Shown here piece after piece: positions 6,831 through 14,340 of a stretch of 18,044 nt of DNA. Made by a program: the position numbers and the translations under genes. Position 1 is the first letter of the stretch. Each line of letters starts with the position of its first letter. The DNA comes from JBBQVS01 sp038211295 (GTDB lineage: Bacteria; Chloroflexota; Ktedonobacteria; Ktedonobacterales; Ktedonobacteraceae), in contig JBBQVS010000081.1 of the NCBI GenBank assembly GCA_038211295.1, positions 1 to 18,044 of the forward strand. Reading direction: 5' to 3'. Below the pieces are notes generated by a model. The model worked only from the letters and a program-made list of their open reading frames with translations, was not told where the DNA came from and searched no databases.

Positions 6831-8540
6831 GTGATCTATACAACCATTTCCTACACGAAGCGTGTTCGTGCATTCTCGTTTGTCGCGCTGCTTGCTTTGA
6901 CGCTCTCATTTCTTTTGAGTGCCTGCGGTGGTGATACGCAAACGCAGCAGCAGGCAAACAGAAGTAAAGCCGCACTTGATACCGCTCTTACGCAAGCGAA
7001 AACCATTGGCGTGCCGGATGCGATGTTGCAACCGATCACGGGAAAAGAAGCGCAAGTGAGCGCGACCAATGCGCCAATTACCATGTTTAGCGACCAGCCT
7101 GCAACAGAATACTACACAAATCTTGCTCAACACTACCGTATGCTTACAGTTCAGGTAAACGGTCTAATGACACAGGCGACGCAACAATACGATTATCAGT
7201 CCACACTTGACTTACGAGCGTTTGAAAGCGCGTTGGCACAACGGCAGGGGCAGGGGTTTATCGAAGCGAAAACCTTTGCCGATCAACTAACGCAAGATCA
7301 AAAATTGTTGGCGAAAGCGCAGTATCCAAAGGAGTATCTTGCCATCAGTAGAGACGCTAAACGCTCTACGGAAGCACTTCACTTGATGGGGCCTGCCTTT
7401 GATAAACTGACACAATTGCAGAGTACCATCAAACAGTTACAATCCTCCAATCTCGATGTGACCGCACTCACACAGCAGAATACATTTGACATTCAGCAGT
7501 TTCGTAGCGCGACCACACCAGAAGAGTATGTGCAGGTTATCGACCAGCTCAATGGACAGTTGCAGGCGACGACAACATATTCGACGCAAGCCATTCCGTA
7601 TGTCGGTGCCGCGAAGCTGAAACAATTTAGCAACAACATTGCCCAATTGAAACAATATGGGCAAGACGTAGCAAGCTACCAGAAGCTTCTGGCAGCAGAC
7701 CAGGCCGCGTTAACCAACGCGAAATCGCTCGGCGATTACCTTAAAGCGTCGTCGCAGATCGATACCGATGTCGCTTCTATTCAGACTCCACTTATTCAGG
7801 GGCAGGCCAACTTCTTACTGAAGCAATTCCACACCGAGGTTGCTGTATGGGGCAATGCTCATATGTATCACAACGCCTTCAACAATCAGGACTACACACA
7901 GGACTATGAATATGACCAGCAAGAAGGCTTTGGTTCCGATGCAGATGTCGCGGTTCAATCGGCGCAAACACCCGATGACTATCAGGCCGCGATTGACCTT
8001 ATCAATAATGATATGCTTCACCTGAAAGCGATGGAGGCCGACAACCTTGATAAGACGCCTTGGTCACAACCTCATGCCACCGACACACAGCTTATGCAGC
8101 ACTACGACGTGATGACGGGGCAAACGGTTGTTGTCTCATTGATTGAGCAGACGATGCGTGTGTATCAAGATGGGCAGATGGTAAAGGCGTATCAAGTCAC
8201 GACGGGCCAATTCGATAAGCCATCTCCTCCTGGCTTCTGGCATGTCTTTGATCGCGAGTCACCCACAAAGTTCAAGTCAAGTGAGCCAAAGGGGTCGGCA
8301 TTCTACTACCCAGACACGAAGATCAATTTTGCGATGGAGTATCACGCGGGTGGCTACTTTATGCACGATAGTTGGTGGCGGGTGAACTATGGTGTCGGCA
8401 CAAATTATCCACATTATGATACTGGTGGTGACGAGTCGTTCGCCGGCACTGGCAGTCACGGGTGTATCAATATGCAGGAGGATCAGATAGCGTGGCTCTA
8501 CGCGCATAGCAGCTACGGTATGGCGGTCATCATCTATTAG
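6831..8540 (+). CDS. Lipoprotein with C-terminal L,D-transpeptidase (YkuD) domain
   Basis: Translation starts at GTG 6831, 11 nt after a perfect AGGAGG (6814-6819). The 569-residue product has a basic start, a hydrophobic stretch and a lipobox LLSAC with Cys32, so it should be a lipid-anchored surface protein. Residues about 45-410 are Gln/Ala-rich, helical and low in Gly, and act as a long stalk with recurring units (see findings). Residues about 428-569 form the YkuD domain: VVVSLIEQTMRVYQDG (strand start), a conserved MHDSWW histidine (512), and the catalytic SHGCINM with His543 and Cys545. Such enzymes make 3-3 cross-links in peptidoglycan or attach proteins to it. The gene stands alone between two terminator-like hairpins. 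The enzyme call is strong; the stalk function is inferred. Confidence 0.88.
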   Translation: MIYTTISYTKRVRAFSFVALLALTLSFLLSACGGDTQTQQQANRSKAALDTALTQAKTIGVPDAMLQPITGKEAQVSATNAPITMFSDQPATEYYTNLAQHYRMLTVQVNGLMTQATQQYDYQSTLDLRAFESALAQRQGQGFIEAKTFADQLTQDQKLLAKAQYPKEYLAISRDAKRSTEALHLMGPAFDKLTQLQSTIKQLQSSNLDVTALTQQNTFDIQQFRSATTPEEYVQVIDQLNGQLQATTTYSTQAIPYVGAAKLKQFSNNIAQLKQYGQDVASYQKLLAADQAALTNAKSLGDYLKASSQIDTDVASIQTPLIQGQANFLLKQFHTEVAVWGNAHMYHNAFNNQDYTQDYEYDQQEGFGSDADVAVQSAQTPDDYQAAIDLINNDMLHLKAMEADNLDKTPWSQPHATDTQLMQHYDVMTGQTVVVSLIEQTMRVYQDGQMVKAYQVTTGQFDKPSPPGFWHVFDRESPTKFKSSEPKGSAFYYPDTKINFAMEYHAGGYFMHDSWWRVNYGVGTNYPHYDTGGDESFAGTGSHGCINMQEDQIAWLYAHSSYGMAVIIY

Positions 8541-8558
8541 TTTGGCGAGAGTACGCGC

Positions 8559-8587
8559 GGGGCATGACGAATAGTGTGTCATGCCCC
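8559..8587 (+). terminator. Hairpin terminator after the L,D-transpeptidase gene
   Basis: GGGGCATGAC (8559-8568) pairs perfectly with GTCATGCCCC (8578-8587) around a 9-nt loop. The following bases contain only a short T-rich patch (ATAATTT), which then merges into the rpsT -35 box. It is 19 nt after the stop codon. Confidence 0.6.
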
Positions 8588-8593
8588 GATAAT

Positions 8594-8623
8594 TTGACAG
8601 CGAGCGTACATTTCTGCTATAAT
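8594..8623 (+). promoter_or_regulatory. Consensus promoter for rpsT-rplS-rnhB
   Basis: TTGACA (8594-8599) and TATAAT (8618-8623) are both perfect consensus hexamers with an 18-bp spacer. It begins 7 nt after the preceding hairpin and fits the strong expression needed for ribosomal proteins. The start near 8630 leaves a leader of about 80 nt. Confidence 0.85.
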
Positions 8624-8711
8624 CGTTTGGCATTCACGTCCGGCAGTTGGTCGGCATTTTTATATTACAATGGCCCATTTGGAGTTTTGTTTCGGGGAGG
8701 TTCAAGAGTAC

Positions 8712-8978
8712 ATGCCCAATAATGCAGCAGCTGAAAAGCGTATGCGTCAGGAACATACACGTCGCGCACACAACCGCAGCGTCAAAACCATCGTCAAGAC
8801 ACAGGTCACAAAGGCACGCACCGCTATCGCGGCAAAGGCCGTCACCACAGAGGACACAGAAGTAATTGTCCGTGCCGCCATTAGCGAGCTTGATCGTGCC
8901 GCTAAAAAAGGTGTTATTCACAAAAACAATGCTGCTCGCCGCAAATCGCGTTTGATGAAGCAGCTTAACGCAAAGTAA
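8712..8978 (+). CDS. rpsT: Small ribosomal subunit protein S20 (bS20)
   Basis: The 88-residue product is highly basic and helical and begins MPNNAAAEKRMRQ. RAHNRSVKTIVKTQ, KKGVIHKNNAARRKSRLMKQL and the length are all typical of bS20, which binds 16S rRNA and stabilises the body of the 30S subunit. ATG 8712 was chosen over the earlier in-frame ATG at 8670 because GGGGAGG (8694-8700) lies 11 nt upstream and because family members begin with this segment. The gene is first in a run with rplS, 72 nt downstream, and is driven by the consensus promoter at 8594-8623. Confidence 0.95.
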   Translation: MPNNAAAEKRMRQEHTRRAHNRSVKTIVKTQVTKARTAIAAKAVTTEDTEVIVRAAISELDRAAKKGVIHKNNAARRKSRLMKQLNAK

Positions 8979-9050
8979 ATACTTGCGTCCATTGCTCTCC
9001 GGCCTATCGTTCGTTCGCCGAGCACTGAGCGCATCAGGAGGTTTTTAGGG

Positions 9051-9554
9051 ATGGCTGATAAAGCTGAAAAAAAGGTTATCACAAAGCCGGCAGGTCACTC
9101 GTTGATCGCCGCTGTCGAGAGTGCTCAGTTACGCAAAGATGTGCCGCAGCTTCGTTCTGGCGATACAGTACGCCTGCAAATCAAGGTTGTTGAGGGAACA
9201 CGCGAGCGTCTCCAGCCGTTCGAGGGCGTAGTTATGCGTCTTCGTGGGGGTGGCATGAGCGAGAACTTCACCGTGCGCCGTATCACGAATGGCGTAGGCG
9301 TTGAGCGTACATTTCTCTTGAACTCACCCCGCATTGACAAAATTGAAGTTCTCCGCCACGCGCGTGTGCGTCGGCAGCAGTTGTACTACCTGCGCGGCCT
9401 GACGGGTAAGGCAGCCCGCTTGAAAGAACTTCGTCCTTTGACGGTCAAGCAGATCGCCGCGAAAGAGGCGGCAAAAGCTGCTCGCACCGCCGCCGCGCCA
9501 ACACCCATTGCGTCAACACCTGCACCCAAAACAACGCCGAATGCAGCCGAGTAA
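9051..9554 (+). CDS. rplS: Large ribosomal subunit protein L19 (bL19) with C-terminal extension
   Basis: The 167-residue product contains a full bL19 core at about residues 15-126: RSGDTVRLQIKVVEGTRERL, QPFEGVVM, SENFTVRRI, GVGVERTF, NSPRIDKIEVLRHARVRR and KLY-like YYLRGLTGKAARLKE. bL19 lies at the interface of the 30S and 50S subunits. Usual length is about 115-120 residues, so the last 40 or so are an extension rich in Ala, Pro, Thr and Lys, likely flexible. AGGAGG (9036-9041) precedes ATG 9051. The usual partners rpsP, rimM and trmD are not here; the gene sits between rpsT and rnhB. Its 3' end overlaps the rnhB start by 14 nt, so the tail-coding region also carries the rnhB start signal. 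Confidence 0.95.
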   Translation: MADKAEKKVITKPAGHSLIAAVESAQLRKDVPQLRSGDTVRLQIKVVEGTRERLQPFEGVVMRLRGGGMSENFTVRRITNGVGVERTFLLNSPRIDKIEVLRHARVRRQQLYYLRGLTGKAARLKELRPLTVKQIAAKEAAKAARTAAAPTPIASTPAPKTTPNAAE

Positions 9555-10203
9555 AAAGTATTCTCCCACGCTCGAAGAGGAAATGGCCCTGTTTACACAG
9601 GGCTATTCTTGTATCGCGGGACTCGATGAAGCTGGGCGTGGCTGTCTGGCTGGGCCTGTCGTGGCCGCCGCCGTTATTTTGCCTCTACACGAGGACACCC
9701 CGATGCGTTTTGCTGGCGTCAATGACTCGAAGCAGCTAACACTGCTCGCCCGCGAGCGACTCTATGACGTGATCTACACACATGCGCTCTCGGTGGGTGT
9801 CGGCTTTGGCTCCGTCGAGTTAATCGACGAACGCAATATTTTGCAAGCCACAAAACAAGCGATGCGAAACGCCCTCGCGCAACTTACTCTTGCACCGCAA
9901 GCACTTCTCCTTGACGCATTGCTCTTGAAAGATATCGCGCTTCCGCAGCGTTCGCTTATCAAAGGGGACGCGCGTAGCCTCTCGATAGCAGCCGCCTCAA
10001 TCATCGCGAAGGTGACGCGTGACCGTTTTATGCTTCAACTACACGCGCAATACCCCGTCTACGGTTTCGCGCAACACAAGGGCTACGGCACTGTAATGCA
10101 CTTAGCCGCGCTTCACGCACACGGCATCACGCCGCATCACCGCAAAAGCTTTGCCCCTGTGCGCGAACAAGCAGAACAACTACAGCTTTTCGGCAACGAG
10201 TAG
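9541..10203 (+). CDS. rnhB: Ribonuclease HII
   Basis: The 220-residue product removes RNA from RNA-DNA hybrids, including single misinserted ribonucleotides and primers. The acidic catalytic residues are all visible: Asp29 and Glu30 in GLDEAGRG, Asp125 in LLLDALLL, and Asp143 in KGDARSLSIAAASIIAKVTRD. The GRG motif is followed by Cys35 where most family members have Pro. ATG 9541 lies inside the last codons of rplS. No good ribosome binding site precedes it, which fits translational coupling to rplS; an in-frame ATG at 9583 is a less likely start because the conserved N-terminal QGY-IAGLDE lead-in would be shortened. The end of the transcript is not marked by a visible terminator before the glyS promoter. 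Confidence 0.93.
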   Translation: MQPSKKYSPTLEEEMALFTQGYSCIAGLDEAGRGCLAGPVVAAAVILPLHEDTPMRFAGVNDSKQLTLLARERLYDVIYTHALSVGVGFGSVELIDERNILQATKQAMRNALAQLTLAPQALLLDALLLKDIALPQRSLIKGDARSLSIAAASIIAKVTRDRFMLQLHAQYPVYGFAQHKGYGTVMHLAALHAHGITPHHRKSFAPVREQAEQLQLFGNE

Positions 10204-10212
10204 CTACTACGC

Positions 10213-10241
10213 TTGCGTTTTTCGCACGACTCCGCTATACT
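10213..10241 (+). promoter_or_regulatory. Promoter for the glyS T-box leader
   Basis: TTGCGT (10213-10218) and TATACT (10236-10241) are 17 bp apart. The predicted start near 10248 lies about 20 nt before the T-box stem I, as expected for a T-box transcript. It begins 10 nt after the rnhB stop. Confidence 0.65.
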
Positions 10242-10267
10242 AAGCGGGTACAAACAACAAAAATATT

Positions 10268-10496
10268 CCAGCGATGAGAAAGAAGAGTAGCTCGTTTAGA
10301 ATGGCAGAGAGCCGACGTATGGTGCGAGTCGGTGATTCATGACGAGCGAAAGGCACTTTGGAGTTGGATCGAATGAGTGGCTTCACAGAGGTGGAGAAGC
10401 AGGGTGGAACCGCGCTTCACGCTGTAAGACGTTGTGGCCCTGGGCCAACGCAAGTGTGAGTCGTCCCTGGGCATCAGACGTGCCTGGGGCTTTTTT
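10268..10496 (+). promoter_or_regulatory. Glycine T-box riboswitch controlling glyS
   Basis: The T-box core AGGGTGGAACCGCG is perfect at 10401-10414. Stem I is closed by CCAGC (10268-10272) with GTTGG (10363-10367). It continues with GATGAGAAAGAAGAGTAG, GCTCGT/ACGAGC and CCGAC/GTCGG, with the conserved AGAG and GGTGCGAG elements of the distal loops. The specifier region GCGAAAGGCACTTTGGAG (10345-10362) closely resembles the remembered B. subtilis glyQS leader, placing the specifier GGC at 10352-10354. Uncharged tRNA-Gly would stabilise the antiterminator (AGGG 10401-10404 with CCCT 10465-10468) and allow glyS transcription. The antiterminator arm is longer than usual (see findings). Confidence 0.93.
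10465..10496 (+). terminator. T-box-controlled intrinsic terminator
   Basis: CCCTGGGCA (10465-10473) pairs with TGCCTGGGG (10481-10489), including two wobble pairs, around a 7-nt loop. C and a run of six T (10491-10496) follow. The left arm CCCT is the same segment that pairs with the T-box AGGG in the antiterminator, so the two structures are mutually exclusive. Confidence 0.88.
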
Positions 10497-10535
10497 ATTG
10501 CATTCTTTATGTTTCAACCGAAAAGGAGACCACTC

Positions 10536-11903
10536 ATGACTCAAACCTCGGAGAAGCCAGAGGTCAACGATACTCCCCTGGTTCCAATCGATAAAATTGT
10601 GTCGCTGTGCAAGCGGCGTGGCTTTGTGTATCCCAACTCCGAAATCTACGGCGGCGTCTCAGGTGTCTATGACTTTGGGCCGATGGGCGTCGAACTTCGC
10701 AACAATATCCGTCGCTACTGGTGGTGGTCGATGGTGCAAAACCATGATAACGTGCTGGGTATCGAGGGAGCCATCATCACACATCCGCGCGTCTGGGAGG
10801 CAAGCGGACACATCGAAAACTTTGTGGATAAGCTTGTCGATTGCAAAAAGTGCAAGCGTCGTTTCCGCATCGATCATCTCGAACCAGAAAACCTTGAGCA
10901 ACACAAATGTCCCGTGTGCGGCGGCGAATTGACTTCCGAGCCACGCGTCTTCAATCTGCTGATGGAAACGTATCTCGGCGTGGTCGAGGGTGAGCGCATG
11001 AAAACCTACTTGCGCGGTGAGGCATGTCAGGATATCTACCTGGACTATGATAACGTCCTGAAATCGTCGCGTGTGCAGATTCCATTTGGTATTTGCCAGA
11101 TCGGCAAAGCCTTCCGTAACGAGGTCACACCGGGCAACTTCTTGTTCCGCCAGCGTGAGTTTGAGCAGTGGGACCTGCAATTCTTTGTGCATCCCGACGA
11201 GATGCAGAAGTGGTTTGATTACTGGAAAGAGTTCCGTTACAACTGGTATACCAGTATTCTTAACCACAAAGACCGCATCCGCTTCCGTGAGCATGGCCCT
11301 GACGAGTTGGCACACTACGCTAAACAAGCGTATGATATAGAGTATCAAACGGTGCTTGGTTGGCAGGAATGGGAAGGTATTCACTGGCGGCAGGACTGGG
11401 ACCTTTCGCGCCACAGTCAGTACAGCGGGCAGGATCTGAGCTACACCGATCCAAACACAAAGGAGCGTTTCATGCCCTGGATTGTCGAGACTTCCGGCGG
11501 CGTTGACCGTACCTTTCTCAACCTGCTGCTCGACGCTTACGAGGAAGAGCCAGACCCGTCTGGCAAGGAACCACGCACCGTTCTGCGTCTTAACCCCATG
11601 CTGGCTCCCGTCAAGGTCGCTGTCTTGCCACTGCAAAAGAACAAAGAAGAGCTTGTCACCACCGCGAAGGATATTCACAAGAAACTGCAACGCCTCATGG
11701 TGTCGCAGTATGATGACATTCAGAACATCGGACGGCGTTATCGTCGTCAGGACGAGATTGGCACACCCTATTGTGTCACCATTGACTTCCAGACGCTGGA
11801 CGATCAGACTGTCACCGTGCGCGAGCGTGATCGCATGACACAGGAGCGCATCGCCATCAGCGAGTTACCTCTGTACCTGCTCGAACGCGTAAGCTGGCAC
11901 TAA
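10536..11903 (+). CDS. glyS: Glycyl-tRNA synthetase, single-chain dimeric type
   Basis: The 455-residue product is a class II synthetase that charges tRNA-Gly (alpha2 type, not GlyQ/GlyS alpha-beta). Features in order are VYPNSEIYGGVSGVYDFGPMG (32-51), a zinc-binding pair C103-x2-C106 and C125-x2-C128, motif 2 around GKAFRNEVTPGNFLFRQREFEQ (190-211), and motif 3 with ETSGGVDRTF. The C-terminal anticodon-binding domain starts near LAPVKVAVLPL. ATG 10536 has AAGGAG 9 nt upstream and follows the T-box terminator; the longer frame from 10434 runs through the riboswitch and is not credible. The usual RPETAQGIF block reads RGEACQDIY here (about 160-168). Expression should rise when tRNA-Gly is uncharged. 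A perfect hairpin follows the stop. Confidence 0.95.
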   Translation: MTQTSEKPEVNDTPLVPIDKIVSLCKRRGFVYPNSEIYGGVSGVYDFGPMGVELRNNIRRYWWWSMVQNHDNVLGIEGAIITHPRVWEASGHIENFVDKLVDCKKCKRRFRIDHLEPENLEQHKCPVCGGELTSEPRVFNLLMETYLGVVEGERMKTYLRGEACQDIYLDYDNVLKSSRVQIPFGICQIGKAFRNEVTPGNFLFRQREFEQWDLQFFVHPDEMQKWFDYWKEFRYNWYTSILNHKDRIRFREHGPDELAHYAKQAYDIEYQTVLGWQEWEGIHWRQDWDLSRHSQYSGQDLSYTDPNTKERFMPWIVETSGGVDRTFLNLLLDAYEEEPDPSGKEPRTVLRLNPMLAPVKVAVLPLQKNKEELVTTAKDIHKKLQRLMVSQYDDIQNIGRRYRRQDEIGTPYCVTIDFQTLDDQTVTVRERDRMTQERIAISELPLYLLERVSWH

Positions 11904-11914
11904 CTATCACAAGT

Positions 11915-11948
11915 GGGCGTGGGAAGTCAGGTCTGATTTCTCACGCCT
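11915..11948 (+). terminator. Near-perfect 34-nt hairpin after glyS
   Basis: Left arm GGCGTGGGAAGTCAG (11916-11930) pairs fully, with two wobbles, to the arm ending CACGCC at 11947; the outer G11915-T11948 can wobble. The loop is only 2-4 nt. It begins 12 nt after the glyS stop. No T run follows, so it may be a terminator of unusual type or a 3' end stabiliser. Confidence 0.5.
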
Positions 11949-12055
11949 GCAAACGTCCTTATGGTATCTCTTCTTCCCTGTACCTTTTGTTGGTTTCGGT
12001 TCGTCTGGTATAGTGATAGAGAGATACTTGTAGTAGAGAAGGGGACGTATTTTGC

Positions 12056-13063
12056 ATGACACGTATAACATCGTACAATATTCTAGCAGGTGGCTATGAC
12101 CTACGTACACGCTCTATTGAAGAGCGTACCGAGCAACTGACCACGATTATTCGCTCGACCCAATCCGACATTGTGGGAATGGCTGAGGCGATCAATCCAC
12201 TTGTAACACGGCATCCTCTTGTGATTGAGAAGATCGCGCAGAAGCTAGATATGCAACTGGTACTGGGAAGCGACCCCAAACGCTGTCGCGACTATCAGAC
12301 CGCGCTCATGACACGGCTCCCTATCATATACGAAAAGGTGCATTTCACGCCAGAAATTTTGACACGACCAGTTTTAGAGGTATGTGTAGAAGAAGCGAAC
12401 GGGCAGCAACTTGTGGTATTCGTGGTGCATTTGTCCGCCGCGTTCAACAAGGGGTGGGCCGGCAATAGTATCCGAATGCGCGAAGTGCGCGAAATACTCC
12501 GTATCACCGCGCAAGTGCAGGACAGACCGCATGTCATCATGGGAGATTTTAACTCGATGGCCCCCGGCGATGCGTTCAAAGCCAGCTTTCTGCTTCGCTA
12601 CTTAGCGCACATCGACTCTAAGCAGCACACTATAGGCGTGATAGACGGACATCCACATCTGAACGTTGTTGTTCCCCGTCCTCTACGTTTTCTTACGCCG
12701 ATCTTGTACACAATCCCCAGAAGCGGATTGTTGAGTACACTATTCGACGGCATGGCCTCGATCTACGCGCCGCGTGGCCCTATTGTACTGATGCAGTCGG
12801 CGGGCTATACTGATTGCTACCGTCATGCTGAGCAGCGTGCGTTCGGTTTCACCTGTCCCTCGGCGGCCCCCGCCGGACGTATCGACTTTATCTTCGCCAG
12901 TCCTGCCCTCGCGGAACGTCTGGAAACGTGCGCTCCCGTTGTTAGCAGCGGCGATGTTATGGGGAGTCAGGCAAGCGACCATCTCGCGGTTGCCGCGAAC
13001 TTCGGGCCTGGGGTACAAGAGCAAAAGCGCGAGGTAAGCGAAGTACACGAAACGGTCTCATAA
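12056..13063 (+). CDS. Endonuclease/exonuclease/phosphatase-fold hydrolase
   Basis: The 335-residue product has the metal-dependent EEP fold shared by exonuclease III, DNase I and sphingomyelinases. Visible active-site residues are Asn8 (TSYNIL), Glu44 (GMAEA, metal), His125 (VVHLS), Asp164 and Asn166 (GDFNSM), Asp277 (RIDFIF), and Asp308-His309 (SDHLAV). No signal peptide or membrane segment is seen, so a cytoplasmic place is likely. A segment around 200-245 (PRPLRFLTPILYTIPR and on) is an insertion not typical of DNA-repair members. ATG 12056 has AAGGGGA about 11 nt upstream, and a -10-like TATAGT is at 12009-12014 with a poor -35. The substrate is unknown; phosphodiester or phosphate-ester cleavage is all the family supports. 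It is convergent with dnaJ. Confidence 0.8.
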   Translation: MTRITSYNILAGGYDLRTRSIEERTEQLTTIIRSTQSDIVGMAEAINPLVTRHPLVIEKIAQKLDMQLVLGSDPKRCRDYQTALMTRLPIIYEKVHFTPEILTRPVLEVCVEEANGQQLVVFVVHLSAAFNKGWAGNSIRMREVREILRITAQVQDRPHVIMGDFNSMAPGDAFKASFLLRYLAHIDSKQHTIGVIDGHPHLNVVVPRPLRFLTPILYTIPRSGLLSTLFDGMASIYAPRGPIVLMQSAGYTDCYRHAEQRAFGFTCPSAAPAGRIDFIFASPALAERLETCAPVVSSGDVMGSQASDHLAVAANFGPGVQEQKREVSEVHETVS

Positions 13064-13090
13064 AATCAAGTCAATGAGAAGGAGCAGAAC

Positions 13091-13133
13091 GGAGTGAGTT
13101 GGGGCATGATGGTGCTTGCCCTCAACTCACTCC
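13091..13133. terminator. Long hairpin between convergent genes
   Basis: GGAGTGAGTTG followed by GGGCA (13091-13106) pairs with TGCCC, a bulged T, and CAACTCACTCC (13117-13133) around a 10-nt loop: 16 base pairs in all. It lies between the ends of the EEP gene and dnaJ and could serve both strands. Neither side has a clear T run. Confidence 0.55.
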
Positions 13134-13160
13134 AGACGTGTCTACTAAACGCCCTATCTC

Positions 13161-14306
13161 TTATTGAAACACATCTTTCGTCTTGTCGAAGAGGTTGCGG
13201 AAGATGTTTTTGTCGTTCTGCTCGCTCTGCTCACGTTCGAGACGTGCGAACTCTTCAAGCAGGTTTTTCTGCTCCGGCGTCATATTTGTTGGCGTTACGA
13301 CCTTGACAAGTACATGTTGGTCGCCACGCGCACTGCTATGTACCACAGGAACGCCCATACCTTTGAGGCGGAACGAGCGTCCGCTCTGTGTACCCGCGGG
13401 AATTTTGAGTGGTGTTGTCTTATTGTCAATCGTTGGAACTTCCACCTCATCACCTAGCGCGGCCTGCGCGAAGCTCACGGGGAGTTCATATGCTATATCG
13501 TTCCCCTGTCGCTTGAAGAATGGATGCGGCTTGACCGTCAGAATGACGTACAGGTTGCCTGGTGTGCCACCACGCGCACTGACTTCGCCCTCGCCCGTCA
13601 CGCGCACGTTGATACCGTCATCGACGCCGGCGGGAATGTTGACTACGACGCGCCGATTGTTGCGAACACGGCCCTGTCCGCGACACTTCTCGCAGGGCGT
13701 TGTGATGATCTTGCCCTCGCCGCGGCACCGCTCACACATCGTCACGTTGACGAATTGCCCGAAGATAGACTGCTGGACACGGCGTATCTCGCCTGTACCC
13801 TGACATGAGGGGCAGCGAGAGGTGGAAGTACCCGGCTGAGCACCGTTCCCGCGACAGGTTCCGCACGTCTCCCAGCGTGGCAGCTCAATTTCTTTCTGAC
13901 ATCCAAAGACGGCTTCTTCAAATGTAATGGTCAGGTCGTAACGCAGATCAGCACCGCGCTGTGTGCTGGAGCGTCGCTGCGTGCTGCCTGCCGACCCTGC
14001 GAAGAATGTTTCAAAGAGATCATTGATATTTGTGAAGCTGCCAAAGTCGTTGAAGCCCGCGCCCGCACCCGCGCCATTGCCGAGGCCGGCGTGTCCAAAG
14101 CGGTCATATGCCGCACGCTTCTGGGCATCACTTAGTACCTCATAGGCTTCATTGATTTCGATGAAGCGGCCTTCCGCCTCTGTCTCTTTGTTCGCGTCGG
14201 GGTGATACTGTTTAGCAAGACGACGAAAGGCTTTCTTCACCTCATCCTCGGTTGCGGTGCGGGCCACACCCAATACTTCATAATAGTCGCGTTTATTCGT
14301 CGCCAT
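13161..14306 (-). CDS. dnaJ: Chaperone protein DnaJ (Hsp40)
   Basis: The 381-residue product has the complete type I DnaJ layout. The J domain spans about 5-70 with HPD at 35-37, followed by a Gly/Phe-rich linker (about 74-104). Four CxxCxGxG zinc motifs start at Cys148, Cys165, Cys191 and Cys205, and the C-terminal peptide-binding domain completes it. It stimulates the ATPase of DnaK and delivers unfolded proteins to it in the cytoplasm. ATG 14306 is preceded by AAGGA. A 220-nt spacer with a strong hairpin (14473-14517) and an inverted repeat (14341-14359) separates it from dnaK, so it may be controlled partly apart from dnaK. No clear promoter was found in the spacer. It ends close to the convergent EEP gene. 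Confidence 0.96.
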   Translation of the reverse strand: MATNKRDYYEVLGVARTATEDEVKKAFRRLAKQYHPDANKETEAEGRFIEINEAYEVLSDAQKRAAYDRFGHAGLGNGAGAGAGFNDFGSFTNINDLFETFFAGSAGSTQRRSSTQRGADLRYDLTITFEEAVFGCQKEIELPRWETCGTCRGNGAQPGTSTSRCPSCQGTGEIRRVQQSIFGQFVNVTMCERCRGEGKIITTPCEKCRGQGRVRNNRRVVVNIPAGVDDGINVRVTGEGEVSARGGTPGNLYVILTVKPHPFFKRQGNDIAYELPVSFAQAALGDEVEVPTIDNKTTPLKIPAGTQSGRSFRLKGMGVPVVHSSARGDQHVLVKVVTPTNMTPEQKNLLEEFARLEREQSEQNDKNIFRNLFDKTKDVFQ

Positions 14307-14340
14307 GCGCCAAGTCCTTCTTTTCCGTCATACACACAAA

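Noticed and set aside
10434..10535. N-terminal extension of glyS
   Set aside because: It would translate through the T-box antiterminator and terminator; ATG 10536 has a good ribosome binding site.
10659..11690. Long minus-strand open frame (343 codons) opposite glyS
   Set aside because: It lies wholly antisense to the well-supported glycyl-tRNA synthetase gene, has no ribosome binding site or motif, and is explained by codon bias of the sense gene.
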